Made by a program: the position numbers and the translations under genes | Source: Urechis unicinctus | Lineage: Eukaryota; Annelida; Polychaeta; Xenopneusta; Urechidae | NCBI GenBank assembly: GCA_034190875.2 | Contig: CM067344.1 | Coordinates: 28,221,208-28,285,207, forward strand | Reading direction: 5' to 3' | Length of the DNA stretch: 64,000 nucleotides | The notes under the pieces: generated by a model | The model's input: the letters and a program-made list of their open reading frames with translations, nothing else | What the model was told of the DNA's origin: nothing | Databases searched by the model: none | In this document: positions 15,605-28,639 of the stretch, piece after piece | Numbering within the stretch: position 1 is the first letter of the stretch | Layout: every line of letters begins with the position of its first letter

Positions 15605-18600
15605 CCTCACGTATACCTTGTGTTCTTTGTTAGCAACACGACGCCTTCATGCTCATTGTTAAGTCTATGTCACGCGCGTCGTTGACTCGGCTTATTGGGT
15701 TAATTTGAATTGACACCGAATACACGGAATGTAATGTTGGGCAAATACATAACAGGATAAAGCAAGTTGGGTCATGTAGGACGTAACCACGCTTAACCGC
15801 GTGGCTAAAGCTGCTGCTGGTGACATTAACAACCTGTAAACGCGGCATGTTTGGACAAGGCTAATTGGTATGCTCCTCATCTGTGTATTGGGTATGTTTA
15901 AGTGACGCAGCAAACAAGCAATCGCATTGAGCCCATAAATCATTTTGATCTGAAGCATATTTGATTCTTATGATAAAGGAGTCAATAATTCGTACAATGA
16001 CCATCAAACATATGTCATAGAATTATTGAGGCTTCGGATTTGTATGCGTGTATGTGATGCTGTAAATAAAATGCTCATTTTACAGAAAATGAATGCATGA
16101 GAAGAGAGCTGTTTACATAAATCCATAGAAATTTATACCAAACTAATGGTTCCGTGACTTTCCAAGTGGACCATATAAATAAAGGAGCTCTGTACAAGCA
16201 TGTCAATCATCTCTAAAAATCCCTGATGAAATAGCACCTTCTAGGTTAAAGGCGACGGTGCACACAAGTGTGGTATTTCATTTTTGGTCATGGTATCTAC
16301 AAGAAATTACCACCTTAGTTGTGTAATAGCAATGCATACGAAAATAGGAACTGATAAAAATCCAAACGCCTTTTCTGCCTTGAATCGGATGACAATGTGC
16401 TACCGCAGCACTCAAAGTTATCTTGAAAATGAATCTTTCCCAATATTTGATAAATATCGGTGGAGAACAGACCATACACTGGATTCATTCCGTTACAAAT
16501 TGGTAGCGGGGCCAACGTGTTATTGTATCACATGGAAATGATAGAGAGTGGAACCCCCCTTATAAGGGGGCGGCGATGGCAAAGAAGTAGAACATTCGAA
16601 CAAATGCTCTCACGACGTATTCTCTGCAGATGTTTTGAACAATTAAACAAGACACTGTCATCCCAACGTGTTAGCCACTAATTAATGTCTCGCAAGGGAA
16701 TAAGGGAATTAAATGCATTTGAAGTCGAGAAAAACCTCATTGAAACGTGAATCTTTGTTTCTACGACTGGATGAGTAAGCGTTAATGGTGACTGAATAAA
16801 GAGAGGAGACACAAGCTAAGATGAATCAAGCGAAAGAAGCGCAAGTGTAGGCATAAATCCATAGGAAACATCGATGCCTCATTACATGCACTCAAGTCAC
16901 CTCATATAATTGTATCTGGATGACACGGGCACCAGATGCCAACATAGGAAAAACGGCGTGAAAATGAAGTCCACGAAATATACACATGTTAAGACGTGTC
17001 AAATGCAATCCGATATCTTTCGATGAACTTAACCAAACGTACATATCGGTATCATTATCCGCTTTTATATATAAGAAGACCTTTAAAGCAAGCCGCTTGC
17101 TATTTTCGATAATGGAAATAGAGTGCGCCAATGAACATTCCATTAGCCTTTCACTTCTAACACCTCGTTTGTATTATTTATTTACGTTTGTGGTGCACAG
17201 AAGCGTATAAATATAAATATTTACATTACAATGTTGATCACAAGTTCCTCTGATTGAGCAATCGCTTTATCGCGTACATCCTTCGCCAGCGTCAATTAGT
17301 TTACAATTTTTTGATCTTATTGTTTCTCTTTACTGCTTTAGCAGTCTATAACCAGAGAGATTTTAGCTATGCTAAGAGGGCTCACTCGCGCCACCACCCG
17401 ACCGAACATGTGAATACGTCAACTGTGAGCAGCGCGCTGCTGTGTCATAGCGTCTCTTAAAACTACATAGAATTTTCTGAACAATTTTGGGGAATGGTCG
17501 CCTCGACCACTAAGAGGTTTTAAGAAGCAGATCATCGAGACGTTGAATCAACAGTGCTATGTATTTTTGTTGATTCAATGGTTGATCCACTTGACGACAG
17601 GCGTGTATTTAATTCATTTCCATATTCACAACATAGCTAGTCGTAGTGAAGGCTATAAGCGTAGATATAAGCTCTTTGCTATAACTACCAGGCTGTTTGC
17701 TCAGAAAGCACTTTTCGTACTTGACGTGGCATATTTTGGCAAAATGTATTTAAATGTTGCATAAAATATTATGTTTAGAATAAGGAATTCATTAACCGCC
17801 ACTGTTTTTATCCGACAAAGAGATCAAATAATATTGCACAGACTGCGATATTGTGATTTGGCGCTACATCAGACGGAAGGCTGTGTGTGTCGTAATTCCA
17901 AACTGACAGAACATACATTTGGACGTCATCAAGTTATTTCCCTTGTGACACATCTATCAATATGTCGACTAAGACGAATTGCAACTGTGGAGTTTTTACT
18001 TAAATCATCGGCTTGTTGCATGACTTCATGTAGAACTACCAACAAGAAATGTCCCAATCAAGAAATCGATGTTACTACAAATCGTTACCAAGATGTATTA
18101 AATATACAGAATTTGAGAACTATCAACGTTTTTCTCCTGGCTATGCAGTTATTTGTTGTCGAACATAATATTGAGTCTAACATGGAGTTTACGGTAGTCA
18201 GACATTATTGCAGATTAATTGATTTACGTGGCAATTCCCCCTCATTTTGACTAGTTTAGGAGGATAACTGATGGGGTAGCTACCTTTGGATTGTACCTAT
18301 GACTTTTAGGCATCTGGCAGTGATATTGAGAGGACTGGCCGCTTATTTGATCTGAACCCCGCAGCAGATTAGGATTTCCAACGAGTAACATACGGGTAAG
18401 AGTTTAAAGGTAAACGACTTGAGATAATTGGAGAAAGTCAATACGAATTACGCTGTTTCCCAGGATTGACGCAAGCTCTCAGCTAAAAAAATACACCTGA
18501 CTATAAGACAGAAAGTAAGTCAAGTTATATGATCCACTACTTCAAAGCGGTGGGAAGCTGATCATATAGACGGAATTATATAACGTCACAGCAATAATAC

Positions 18601-19569
18601 ATACATGGTATAACTAATAATATTTGCTATTGAGGATTCGACATTATAATATTTTAAAAATTAACGCTTCAAACAATGTAAAGTGTATTGTGTCATGATC
18701 CATTGGTATCATGTCAAGACGAGGCCCACTTTACGGCCATGATTATTCAACTATCATTGGATGTGCCATTTGCAACTACGCGATGCAATGGTCCATCAAT
18801 CATTACTCCTGAATTAATCAGCCTACACGGTGGCAATCATGAACCTGACTACATGCGGCCAGGTTTCACCTGTGTGGTGTCATCAGCAGAATAGGCCCAA
18901 CATGCAAGTTCGTTTTGCAAGACTAGATCATACCTTTAATCTATTTCATAAGTGAGATTGCTCTTATTCAAAAACATGTTTAGTAACCGAATGTGTGCGA
19001 ATGGATCCCCTCTTTATTCTCCGATTGTTGTCGATTTTGATATATAAACAAAACATTGTGATGTTGATGGAAAACCGTAGATACATCCAATTGATTAAGC
19101 ACAAAATTGTGATTTCGCTTCTAAAACGTGATGGAAATGGCAAACAACCTTCCGTATCCATCAGCCATCAATTACGAAGTGCAATTAACTTATTTAGTTT
19201 ATAATCATGAAAATGATAGAAATATATCTCTTTCATTTCATCCCAATTTAGTTTGTTTCAACGCTAAATTGATTCCAGTATTTGCTAGAAAGGCTTAAAT
19301 ATAATAAGCTGCCTTATGATCGAATAAACAAAATGATATATTGCTAAATGATCTGGTGAAGGTGTCATTATTATTACAATTACAATGAGAAGACTAAGAG
19401 ATTGCGCGTTGGTTGAAATGCACTTGAAAATATTTTTTCGACAAAAGCGGATAGGTTATGAAATTGTGTCATGATTTGGACGGACAAGTAATGAATGTTT
19501 AATTTAAGCAAGAATAGGCTTTCTTGTTATCAGAACAATAAATAGTCCATCGTCCAAGAGTCAATTAAA
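15605..19569. repeat. Array 1, unit 3 (3965 bp)
   Basis: Full unit. Carries the longest intact frames of the family (17543-17764 and 17771-18250). Confidence 0.93.
17543..18250 (+). other. Pair of adjacent open frames in array 1 unit 3 (73 and 159 codons)
   Basis: A 73-codon frame (17543-17764) is followed 6 nt later by a 159-codon frame (17771-18250). The first recurs intact in all four full units. The second is 107 codons in unit 1, broken in unit 2, and 148 codons in unit 4. No known domain is recognised. Differences between units 3 and 4 in the second frame look mostly non-synonymous by eye, so I see no sign of protein-level constraint. Probably not coding; recorded because these are the longest conserved frames in the array. 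Confidence 0.15.
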
Positions 19570-22500
19570 CCTCGTGTATACCTTGTGTTCTTTGTTAGCA
19601 ACACGACGCCTTTATGCTCATCGTTAAGTCTATGTCACGCGCGTCGTTGGCGCGGCTTATTGGGTTAATTTGAATTGACACCGAATACACGGAATGCAAT
19701 GTTGGGCAAATACATAACAGGATAAAGCAACGTTGGGTCATGTAGGACGTAACCACGCTTAACCGCATGGCTAAAGCTGCTGCTGGTGACATTAACAACC
19801 TGTAAAAGCTGCATGTTTTGACAGCCTTTATTGGTATTTATATAAGTAATTTTAAGAGTGCATCTGTATCAGCATAACACTAAGCATATTCATTAATAAA
19901 TGCTTGCTGCAAGTGATGAAATCCATGGAAAGGTTTTTAACATTTCAAACAAGCTAATAAAGCAATATAAGAATGGTCGTTCCTTGCAGTATATACTCCG
20001 CATATCATACGTTATTCACAGGAAAAAGACCCGAGAAGAGAACACACGTAGATGTCAATTTCTTTTCATACTACAGAAAAACGGATTCATCGACGCTGAT
20101 TTGAAAGCTCCAATTCAGGATTCGCATTGAAAGATTACAATGACATGAATGACACCATGTTCGCAATGCTCCTCGTCTGCGTATTTGGTATGTTGAAGTG
20201 ACACAGCAAACAAGCAATCGCATTGAGCCCATAAATCATTTTGATCTGAAGCATATTTGATTCTTATGATAAAGGAGTCAATAATTCGTACAATGACCTT
20301 CAAACATATGTCATAGAATTATTGAGGCTTCGGATTTGTACGCGTGTATGTGATGCTGTAAATAAAATGCTCATTTTATAGAAAATGAATGCACGAGAAG
20401 AGAGCTGTTTACATAAATCCTAATGAAATTTATACCAAACTAATGGTTCCGTGACTTTCCAAGTGGACCATATAAATAAAGGAGCTCTGTACAAGCATGT
20501 CAATCATCTCTAAAAATCCCTGATGAAATAGCACCTTCTAGGTTAAAGGCGACGGTGCACACAAGTGTGGTATTTCATTTTTGGTCATGGTATCTACAAG
20601 AAATTACCACCTTAGTTGTGTAATAGCAATGCATACGAAAATAAGAACTGATAAAAATCCAAACGCCTTTTCTGCCTTGAATCGGATGACAATGTGCTAC
20701 CGCAGCACTCAAAGTTATCTTGAAAATGAATCTTTCCCAATATTTGATAAATATCGGTGGAGAACAGACTATACACTGGATTCATTCCGTTACAAATTGG
20801 TAGCGGGGCCAACGTGTTATTGTATCACATGGAAATGATAGAGAGTGGAACCCCCCTTATAAGGGGGCGGCGATGGCAAAGAAGTAGAACATTCGAACAA
20901 ATGCTCTCACGACGTATTCTCTTCAGATGTTTTGAACAATTAAACAAGACACTGTCATCCCACCGTGTTAGCCACTAATTAATGTCTCGCAAGGGAATAA
21001 GGGAATTAAATGCATTTGAAGTCGAGAAAAACCTCATTGAAACGTGAATCTTTGTTTCTACGACTGGATGAGTAAGCGTAAATGGTGACTGAATAAAGAG
21101 AGGAGACACAAGCTAAGATGAATCAAGCGAAAGAAGCGCAAGTGTAGACATAAATCAATAGGAAACATCGACGCCTCATTACATGCACTCAAGTCACCTC
21201 ATATAATTGTATCTGCATGACACGGACACCAGATGCCAACATAGGAAAAACGGCGTGAAAATGAAGTCCACGAAATATACACATGTTAAGACGTGTCAAA
21301 TGCAATCCGATATCTTTCGATGAACTTAACCAAACGTACATTTCGGTATCATTCTCCGCTTTTATATATAAGAAGACCTTTAAAGCAAGCCGCTTGCTAT
21401 TTTCGATAATGGAAATAGGCTGCGCCAATGAACATTCCATTAGCCTTTCACTTCTAACACCTCGTTTGTATTATTAATTTCCGTTTGTGGTGCACAGAAG
21501 CGTATAAATATAAATATTTACATTACAATGTTGATCACAAGTTCCTCTGATTGAGCAATCGCTTTTCTTATAACTATATTTCCTCCTATATAGCTATACT
21601 CTTGTTATACTTATATTTCTGCGCACTCCTTCGTATCTAGGAATATTGTAGCTGCTTGTAGTGGCTTGGTGGGGACGCTAGCCAGAGAAAACACACGAGT
21701 CCAGGAGTTGAGTTGTTGTTGGTTTATTTGGGGTTGGTTTATTAGCTTTCTCTGGAATCTCGGGTCAGAATCTTGTTCAGATACTTCGTCTCTTCGCTAG
21801 GTATTTCTCCCTGTACTTCAGCGAGGCCAGCTATTTTATCGGGGTTCCGGCATTGGATTACGCTCGGAACCACACCCACAGCTGGCTTCCCATTGGTCCA
21901 GGTATAGCCGGTCCCCCTTCACAAAGGTCAACCCCAACTGCTCACATGGGGCGTGGGCTTGAAGGGTCATTGGCCAATGGGAAAAGGTACCAGCCAGGTC
22001 TACTTATCAGGGTCACACCCCCGTCTTAAGGGCGGAGGTATCCCCGGGCTAGTGAAACATGTCGTGCTGAAAATGGAAAAGAGGGGGAGCGTTTCAAAAG
22101 TCAAAAGAGCTAGATTAATATCATAACACTTTATCGCGTATTCCATCCCTCGCCAGCGTCAATTAGTTTACAATTTTTTGATCTCTTTACTGCTTTAGCA
22201 GTCTATAACCAGAGAGATTTTAGCTATGCTAAGAGGGCTCACTCGCGCCACCACCCGACCGAACATGTGAATACGTCAACTGTGAGCAGCGCGCTGCTGT
22301 GTCATAGCGTCTCTTAAAACTACATAGAATTTTCTGAACAATTTTGGGGAATGGTCGCCTCGACCACTAAGAGGTTTTGAGAAGCAGATCATCGAGACGT
22401 TGAATCAACAGTGCTATGTATTTTTGTTGATTCAATGGTTGATCCACTTGACGACAGGCGTGTATTTAATTCATTTCCATATTCACAACATAGCTAGTCG

Positions 22501-23880
22501 TAGTGAAGGCTACAAGCGTAGATATAAGCTCTTTGCTATAACTACCAGGCTGTTTGCTCAGAAAGCACTTTTCGTACTTGACGTGGCATATTTTGGCGAA
22601 ATGTATTTAAATGTTGCATAAAATATTATGTTTAGAATAAGGAATTCATTAACCGCCACTGTTTTTATCCGACAAAGAGATCAAATAATATTGCGCAGAC
22701 TGCGATATTGTGATTTGGCGCTACATCAGACGGAAGGCTGTGTGTGTCGTAATTCAAAACTGACAGAACATACATTTGGACGTCATCAAGTTATTTCCCT
22801 TGTGACACATCTATCAATATGTCGACTAAGACGAACTGCAACTGTGGAGTTTTTACTTAAATCATCGGCTAGTTGCATGACTTCATGTAGAACTACCAAC
22901 AAGAAATGTCCCAATCAAGAAATCGATGTTACTACAAATCGTTACCAAGATGTATTAAATATACAGAATTTGAGAACTATCAACGTTTTTCTCCTGGCTA
23001 TGCAGTTATTTGTTGTCGAACATAATATTGAGTCTAACATTTACGGTAGTCAGACATTGTTGCCGATTAATTGATTTACGTGGCAATACCCCCTCATTTT
23101 GACTAGTTTTGGATGATAACTGATGGGGTAACTACCTTTGGATTGTACCTATGACTTTTAGGCATCTGGCAGTGATATTGAGAGGACTGGCCGCTTATTT
23201 GATCTGAACCCCGCAGCAGATTAGGATTTCCAACGAGTAACATACGGGTAAGAGTTTAAAGGTAAACGACTTGAGATAATTGGAGAAAGTCAATACGAAT
23301 TACGCTGTTTCCCAGGATTGACGCAAGCTCTCAGCTAAAAAAATACACCTGACTATAAGACAGAAAGTAAGTCAAGTTATATGATCCACTACTTCAAAGC
23401 GGTGGGAAGCTGATCATATAGACGGAATTATATAACGTCACAGCAATAATACATACATGGTATAACTAATAATATTTGCTATTGAGGATTCGACATTATA
23501 ATATTTTAAAAATTAACGCTTCAAACAATGTAAAGTGTATTGTGTCATGATCCATTGGTATCATGTCAAGACGAGGCCCACTTTACGGCCAATTTAGTTT
23601 GTTTCAACGCTAAATTGATTCCAGTATTTGCTAGAAAGGCTTAAATATAATAAGCTGCCTTATGATCGAATAAACAAAATGATATATTGCTAAATGATCT
23701 GGTGAAGGTGTCATTATTATTGCAATTACAATGAGAAGACTAAGAGATTGCGCGTTGGTTGAAATGCACTCGAAAATATTTTTGATTTGGACGGACAAGA
23801 AATAAATGTTTAATTTAAGCAAGAATATACTTTCTTGTTATCAGAACAATAAATAGTCCATCGTCCAAGAGTCAATTAAA
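19570..23880. repeat. Array 1, unit 4 (4311 bp)
   Basis: Three differences from units 1-3: about 330 extra bp at about 19836-20165 (shared with unit 5), a 563-bp inserted element at 21566-22128, and a deletion of about 500 bp at 23590, where TTTACGGCC joins AATTTAGTTTG. Confidence 0.92.
21566..22128 (-). mobile_element. Solo LTR-like insertion in array 1 unit 4
   Basis: Absent from the other units at the same point. Flanked by a 4-bp duplication CTTT (21562-21565 and 22129-22132). The ends are imperfect inverted repeats, TCTTAT at the left and ATAACA at the right, as expected for an LTR with 5' TGTTAT and one changed base. Read on the minus strand it contains two AATAAA words followed by a CA-rich stretch, as in an LTR R/U5 region. 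It has no coding capacity. A non-autonomous DNA element is the alternative. Confidence 0.6.
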
Positions 23881-25260
23881 TCTCACGTATACCTTGTGTT
23901 CTTTGTTAGCAACACGACGCCTTCATGCTCATTGTTAAGTCTATGTCACGCGCGTCGTTGACTCTGCTTATTGGGTTAATTTGAATTGACACCGAATACA
24001 CGGAATGCAATGTTGGGCAAATACATAACAGGATAAAGCAACGTTGGGTCATGTAGGACGTAACCACGCTTAACCGCATGGCTAAAGCTGCTGCTGGTGA
24101 CATTAACAACCTGTAAAAGCTGCGTGTTTTGACAGCGTTTATTGGTATTTATATAAGTAATTTTAAGAGTGCATCTGTATCAGCATAACACTAAGCATAT
24201 TCATTAATAAATGCTTGCTGCAAGTGATGAAATCCGTGGAAAGGTTTTTAACATTTCAAACAAGCTAATAAAGCAATATAAGAATGGTCGTTCCTTGCAG
24301 TATACACTCCGCATATCATACGTTATTCATATTTGTTTAGCCTGACAGGTTAAGGCAACTCAAACCTTTGAGGATAGCAAAAACACCCGAGAAGAGAACA
24401 CACGTAGATAAGAAGTCCACAAATAAACATTAGGCTATTCATTGAAACATAATCGATTACAAATTATCTCCTCAATATAAACGACTTACTTTACGTTTTT
24501 TAATATTCTTAAAAGACAGAAACGCAGCATTTTGTGGCACTAGTCACCCTTACCAGACATCACTTACCCTTGTCACTTTCTTTTCATACTACAGAAAAAC
24601 GGATTCATCGACGCTGATTTGAAAGCTCCAATTCAGGATTCGCATTGAAAGATTACCATGACATGAATGACACCATGTTCGCAATGCTCCTCGTCTGCGT
24701 ATTTGGTATGTTGAAGTGACACAGCAAACAAGCAATCGCATTGAGCCCATAAATCATTTTGATCTGAAACATATTTGATTCTTATGATGAAGGAGTCAAT
24801 AATTCGTACAATGACCATCAAACATATGTCATAGAATTATTGAGGCTTCGGATTTGTATGCGTGCATATGATGCTGTAATTGAAATTCTCATTTTACAGA
24901 AATGAATGCACAAATATTTACATGAACCATATAAATACAGGAGCTCTGTACAATCATCTCTAAAAATACCAGATAAAATAGCACCTACTAGGTTAAAGGC
25001 AACGGGACACACAAATGTGGTAATACATTTTTGGTCATGATATCTACAAGAAATTATCCACCTAATGTTTTAAATAGCAATGCATACGAAAATAAGAACT
25101 GATACAAATCCAAACGCCTTTGCTGCCTTCAATCGGATGACAATGCGTTACCGCAGCACTCAAAGGTATCTTGATATTTGATAAATATTGGTGGAGAACA
25201 GACCATATACTGGATTTATTCCGTTACAAATTGATAGCGGGGCCAACATGTTATGGTATA
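23881..25260. repeat. Array 1, unit 5 (partial, degraded)
   Basis: Starts like unit 4 and shares its extra segment, but carries a further insertion of about 220 bp around 24331-24575 and increasing divergence from 24870 on. Homology ends near 25260, close to the SLC22 3' end. Confidence 0.85.
25215..25220 (-). terminator. Polyadenylation signal AATAAA for the SLC22 gene, inside array 1 unit 5
   Basis: TTTATT on the + strand, 74 nt beyond the SLC22 stop. At the same place the intact units read TTCATT (AATGAA on the minus strand), so one substitution in the degraded unit created the signal. Confidence 0.55.
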
Positions 25261-25293
25261 ATCGAGCAGTAGAACACCTTAACGCTTCCAGCA

Positions 25294-28200
25294 TCATACA
25301 GCAACTTCAGAATGTCGTTCTTCCAGACACTCAGACGACTTTTCATCATTATCTGTATGACGTCTTGGCCGACTGCAGCATCCACATAGATGTCTCGTCT
25401 TATCGGGCAAATGGTCCTGCATAGGTTTTCCTTTGGTCTCAGCGATGAAGAAAAAAATACTGACGACCGTAATGATCGCAAGGCCAGCAAAGACTGCATA
25501 CGGAATGCTCGGGTGAATGAAATACTGAAACATCAATTAACAATGAATTACGGAGTAGGTTACTTTGCTGACTTTGGTCAAAATGTATAAATACTATATT
25601 CACCGCATGGATATGAAATGGAAAATGTTTCAGTGCAGACCATTATGTAAATAGAAGATCAAAATGTCAACACCTAACATACCAAGTAAGACAGAAAAGG
25701 TGCCACCGTACCACCAACACGGGCCGAAGTCGAGTGAAAACCTAACGCTGTATTCCTACAAAATGAGTCGATTAACATTTGTTGATGTCACTGCATGTCG
25801 AGACTAGCCGGATGATGGTGTGGTTAGTAAGTGAGACTTAAACTTTACAATTGAAAATTTCGAATTCGTACATTTTCATCTCATGTTCATGCTCATATTT
25901 ACTATAACCATTAACCGATATAATTATTGAGTGTGTTGTCACCTCATCAGAGCAGGGAACAGCTCAACCGACATAAGAGTTGCCACACACCAACCCCCGT
26001 TGATGGCAGCCCTACCTATCACACCAGTGGCTATTCTCATGTAGGTGGTGGCTGGAGTTGGAAGTGTTAATGATGTACCCAGCATGAGGAGGAGGCAGAT
26101 GGCGCCAATTGACATGTAGCCAATAGCACACTGACGACGACTAAAGCTGGCACAAATCACATGAAATAATGAATACCATTGGACACCGTGTTCACCTAGT
26201 GCTTACAAGGCAGCAGCTCAACACGACAACATAATGTCAAATGCAGTTAGCACACATCCGCCAGTGCTTTATCCATCATGGGTTTTGTTTAACCATCAAA
26301 TGGAATAATTAACTGTGAAGATCATTTGTTACCAGTGTGTTGTGATGATAGCAGAGAAGTTGAAGAGAATTTCGATCCCGGAAAGAATGACAATATTGAT
26401 ATAGTAATCTCCACTCAACTCCTTAACGTTCATCGATATTCCATAATAGGTAGCAGATACAGTAAACCTGTATAGTAAATGCAATAAATATGAACTGCCC
26501 ATCTAAGCGTCGTTACATGTTCACCAATGGAGACATGTTTACTTCAATAATGGCATTTAAACGACAGCAAATTATATGGTCACACCATAATAGACTCAAT
26601 GCGCATGTGTTGATTGTCAGCTGCTTGGTACGAAACAAATCCAACAACGTATATGTTTTCATTCTAATGACATCGCTTTGGTGGAGCTTGGTGATGCGGG
26701 GTAGCAGAGTATAGTCTGGTTCTGGGCGGCCATTTACACGAGCTACCCAGGATATAACCTCCTGAGCGTCCTTAAAGCGACCCATTTGAAGAAGCCAACG
26801 CGAACTTTCAGGAATTATCCTTCAGCACCATTCATTAATTTTGCTTGGGTCTATCATATGATAATCTGTGCTAATGATTTGATATCTCTTTCGATTCAAT
26901 AGTATTATAGTTCTTTTAAGTGCTACCTAGTTATGTATATTTCAAATGATAATAAGGTGCAATAGAATACAGTACAACGAGACTTACCACCAGCATATGA
27001 GGGTAGGCAAAGCGATTATTGCATTAGCAATCGCCAGGTGATGCCAAGAATGGATTAAATAAGCCTGAAGGCAAACGAGTAATATCCCGAGTGGAAATCC
27101 GCTCAATCCGACCATGACACCCCGCCATTTAGTACTTGTGAGCTCCATTGGTATCATATCATTGATGCACAAAGCTCCTCCTTGAAAGAAATGTCTCTCA
27201 TATTACCAAACAATAAAGACTTGTTCAATTATTTCCTGGGCGACTAATATGATGATCGTCATTAGTCTACAGGAGTTAGTACTGGCACGGCTGGAGCCTT
27301 CTTCTATGAATGCAGAAACCCAAAGGGGACAGCTATTTAGCCACCAGCTCACAAAAAATCGCGTCTCGACCATCTTAAGTCCCGTTTACGAGCTTGTCGC
27401 GCCCAATATATACTGATAATATGTCATTCTACCTATCAAAACCGCCCGCCCTTACATTTGCAACTCAAAAGGGTACTTTATTCGAGTTAATCACTAATTT
27501 AGCCAACTCTAGTTCTGATTAGTGGCACGGACATAAACGTTCTCATGCATTTTACTTGATTAATTAGTCCAACGCATGGTGTAATATGCATAGCAACGTT
27601 AATTTAATTTGATTACAAAGGTTTGATTTAATAAAGTTCCCTATTGGTTGACAAACGTAAAAGGGACGAAGGCGAGATATTCGACTAGCTGGTGGAAAAA
27701 TCGTCGTCCCTTTCACGGTTTCTGTATGCGAAAAAGATTGCTGACTCATGTGAGTTAATCAGCTTTAAAGTTTTTGACGAATTAGCATACCTACCCGCAA
27801 AGAAACCTGAAGTCAGTCGGAAGAAGAGCATCGCTTGCCAATTCTGTGCGCTTGCTGTTAATCCATGACTGAGCATCATGCCTGCAAGAACAGGGAAAAT
27901 CACCCTCTTTCTCCCGTACACATCAGCTAAGCGACCAAACAGAGAGGCGCCTACCAACATCCCCACCATGAAAGCTGACGAGATGTAAGTGGCATATATC
28001 TTCTTCTCACATACAAGATCCCACTGGTAATATAAAGACAAATGCCATTGTGACAATGCGACAGATTAATGTAATTAGATCCAAATCATGCCTAACCCTT
28101 AGATAGGCATTCAGAGTTCCTATTTACGCTTAGCAATTTTGGGGTTGATGCAATGAGCCAGCACGAGAAATTCTTAATGTCATGCTGCTTTCACGTTTAA

Positions 28201-28579
28201 TGCTATGATAATGAAACTTTACCTCAGATATGATGGTCACATAATCGCCATCATAGAATCGGCGACGTTTGCATTGCGTTCCATTTTCGTAGCAATCACT
28301 CTTGTATAAGTCATGGATGTCCGAGACGTTGCGGTTCTCTATGACGTCAGAGCATGTAAATCCGGGATTTATGCCGGCAAAGAGGGAGAACATTATACAG
28401 ATGCTTGCCGAGGCATCTACTGCAGAAGCCCATGCTCTGACTCGCCACTGGAACTTTCCCATAGGCGATATCACATCAAGAATATCTTTCTCAAAATTGG
28501 CCTCCCTCTCTGCGAAGATCCCCGTTGAGGTTTCATCTTCTGAATTCTCGGGTCTGCTTGTACTTGTTTGATCGTGCAT
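25294..28579 (-). CDS. slc22a-like: SLC22-family organic ion transporter (MFS)
   Basis: Eight coding exons, all GT-AG and phase-consistent: 28579-28223, 28023-27795, 27180-26988, 26819-26586, 26467-26333, 26146-25943, 25755-25683 and 25524-25294; 551 residues plus stop, normal for the family. Exon 1 has the first membrane helix (about 50-70) and the start of the large extracellular loop, with Cys76, 96 and 103 and N-glycosylation sequons at Asn84 and Asn99; Cys124 is at the start of exon 2. The MFS signature G149-R-L-A-D-V-Y-G-R-K158 follows helix 2. Later family landmarks are PESSRWLL, NTALGFHSTSARVGG in the small exon 7, and the last helix ending in ETKGKP. The protein should carry organic cations, anions or zwitterions across the plasma membrane; the substrate is unknown. 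A TATA-like stretch (28619-28632, minus strand) lies about 45 nt upstream of the ATG. Nothing suggests a pseudogene. Confidence 0.93.
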
Positions 28580-28639
28580 TTTGAATTCAATAATATATGC
28601 TTCTTTAATGAATTAATCCATATATATACGATAGACTTT

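Larger units (their letters stand above)
7671..25260. repeat. Tandem array 1: four full units of about 4 kb plus one partial
   Basis: The anchor word TTGTTAGCAACACGA recurs at 7693, 11652, 15627, 19592 and 23903, and flanking sequence aligns along the whole unit. Units 1-3 are very similar. Unit 4 differs by an indel near its start, an inserted element and a deletion. Unit 5 is more diverged and stops near 25260. No known protein or RNA gene was recognised; open frames are short and often broken in one or more units. Left edge: homology starts at CCTCACGTATAC (7671). Confidence 0.95.

Noticed and set aside
25683..25741. Alternative SLC22 exon 7 starting at 25741 (frame FSLDFGPCWW)
   Set aside because: It breaks the phase to the last exon. 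Starting at 25755 restores the phase and gives the family motif NTALGFHSTSARVGG.
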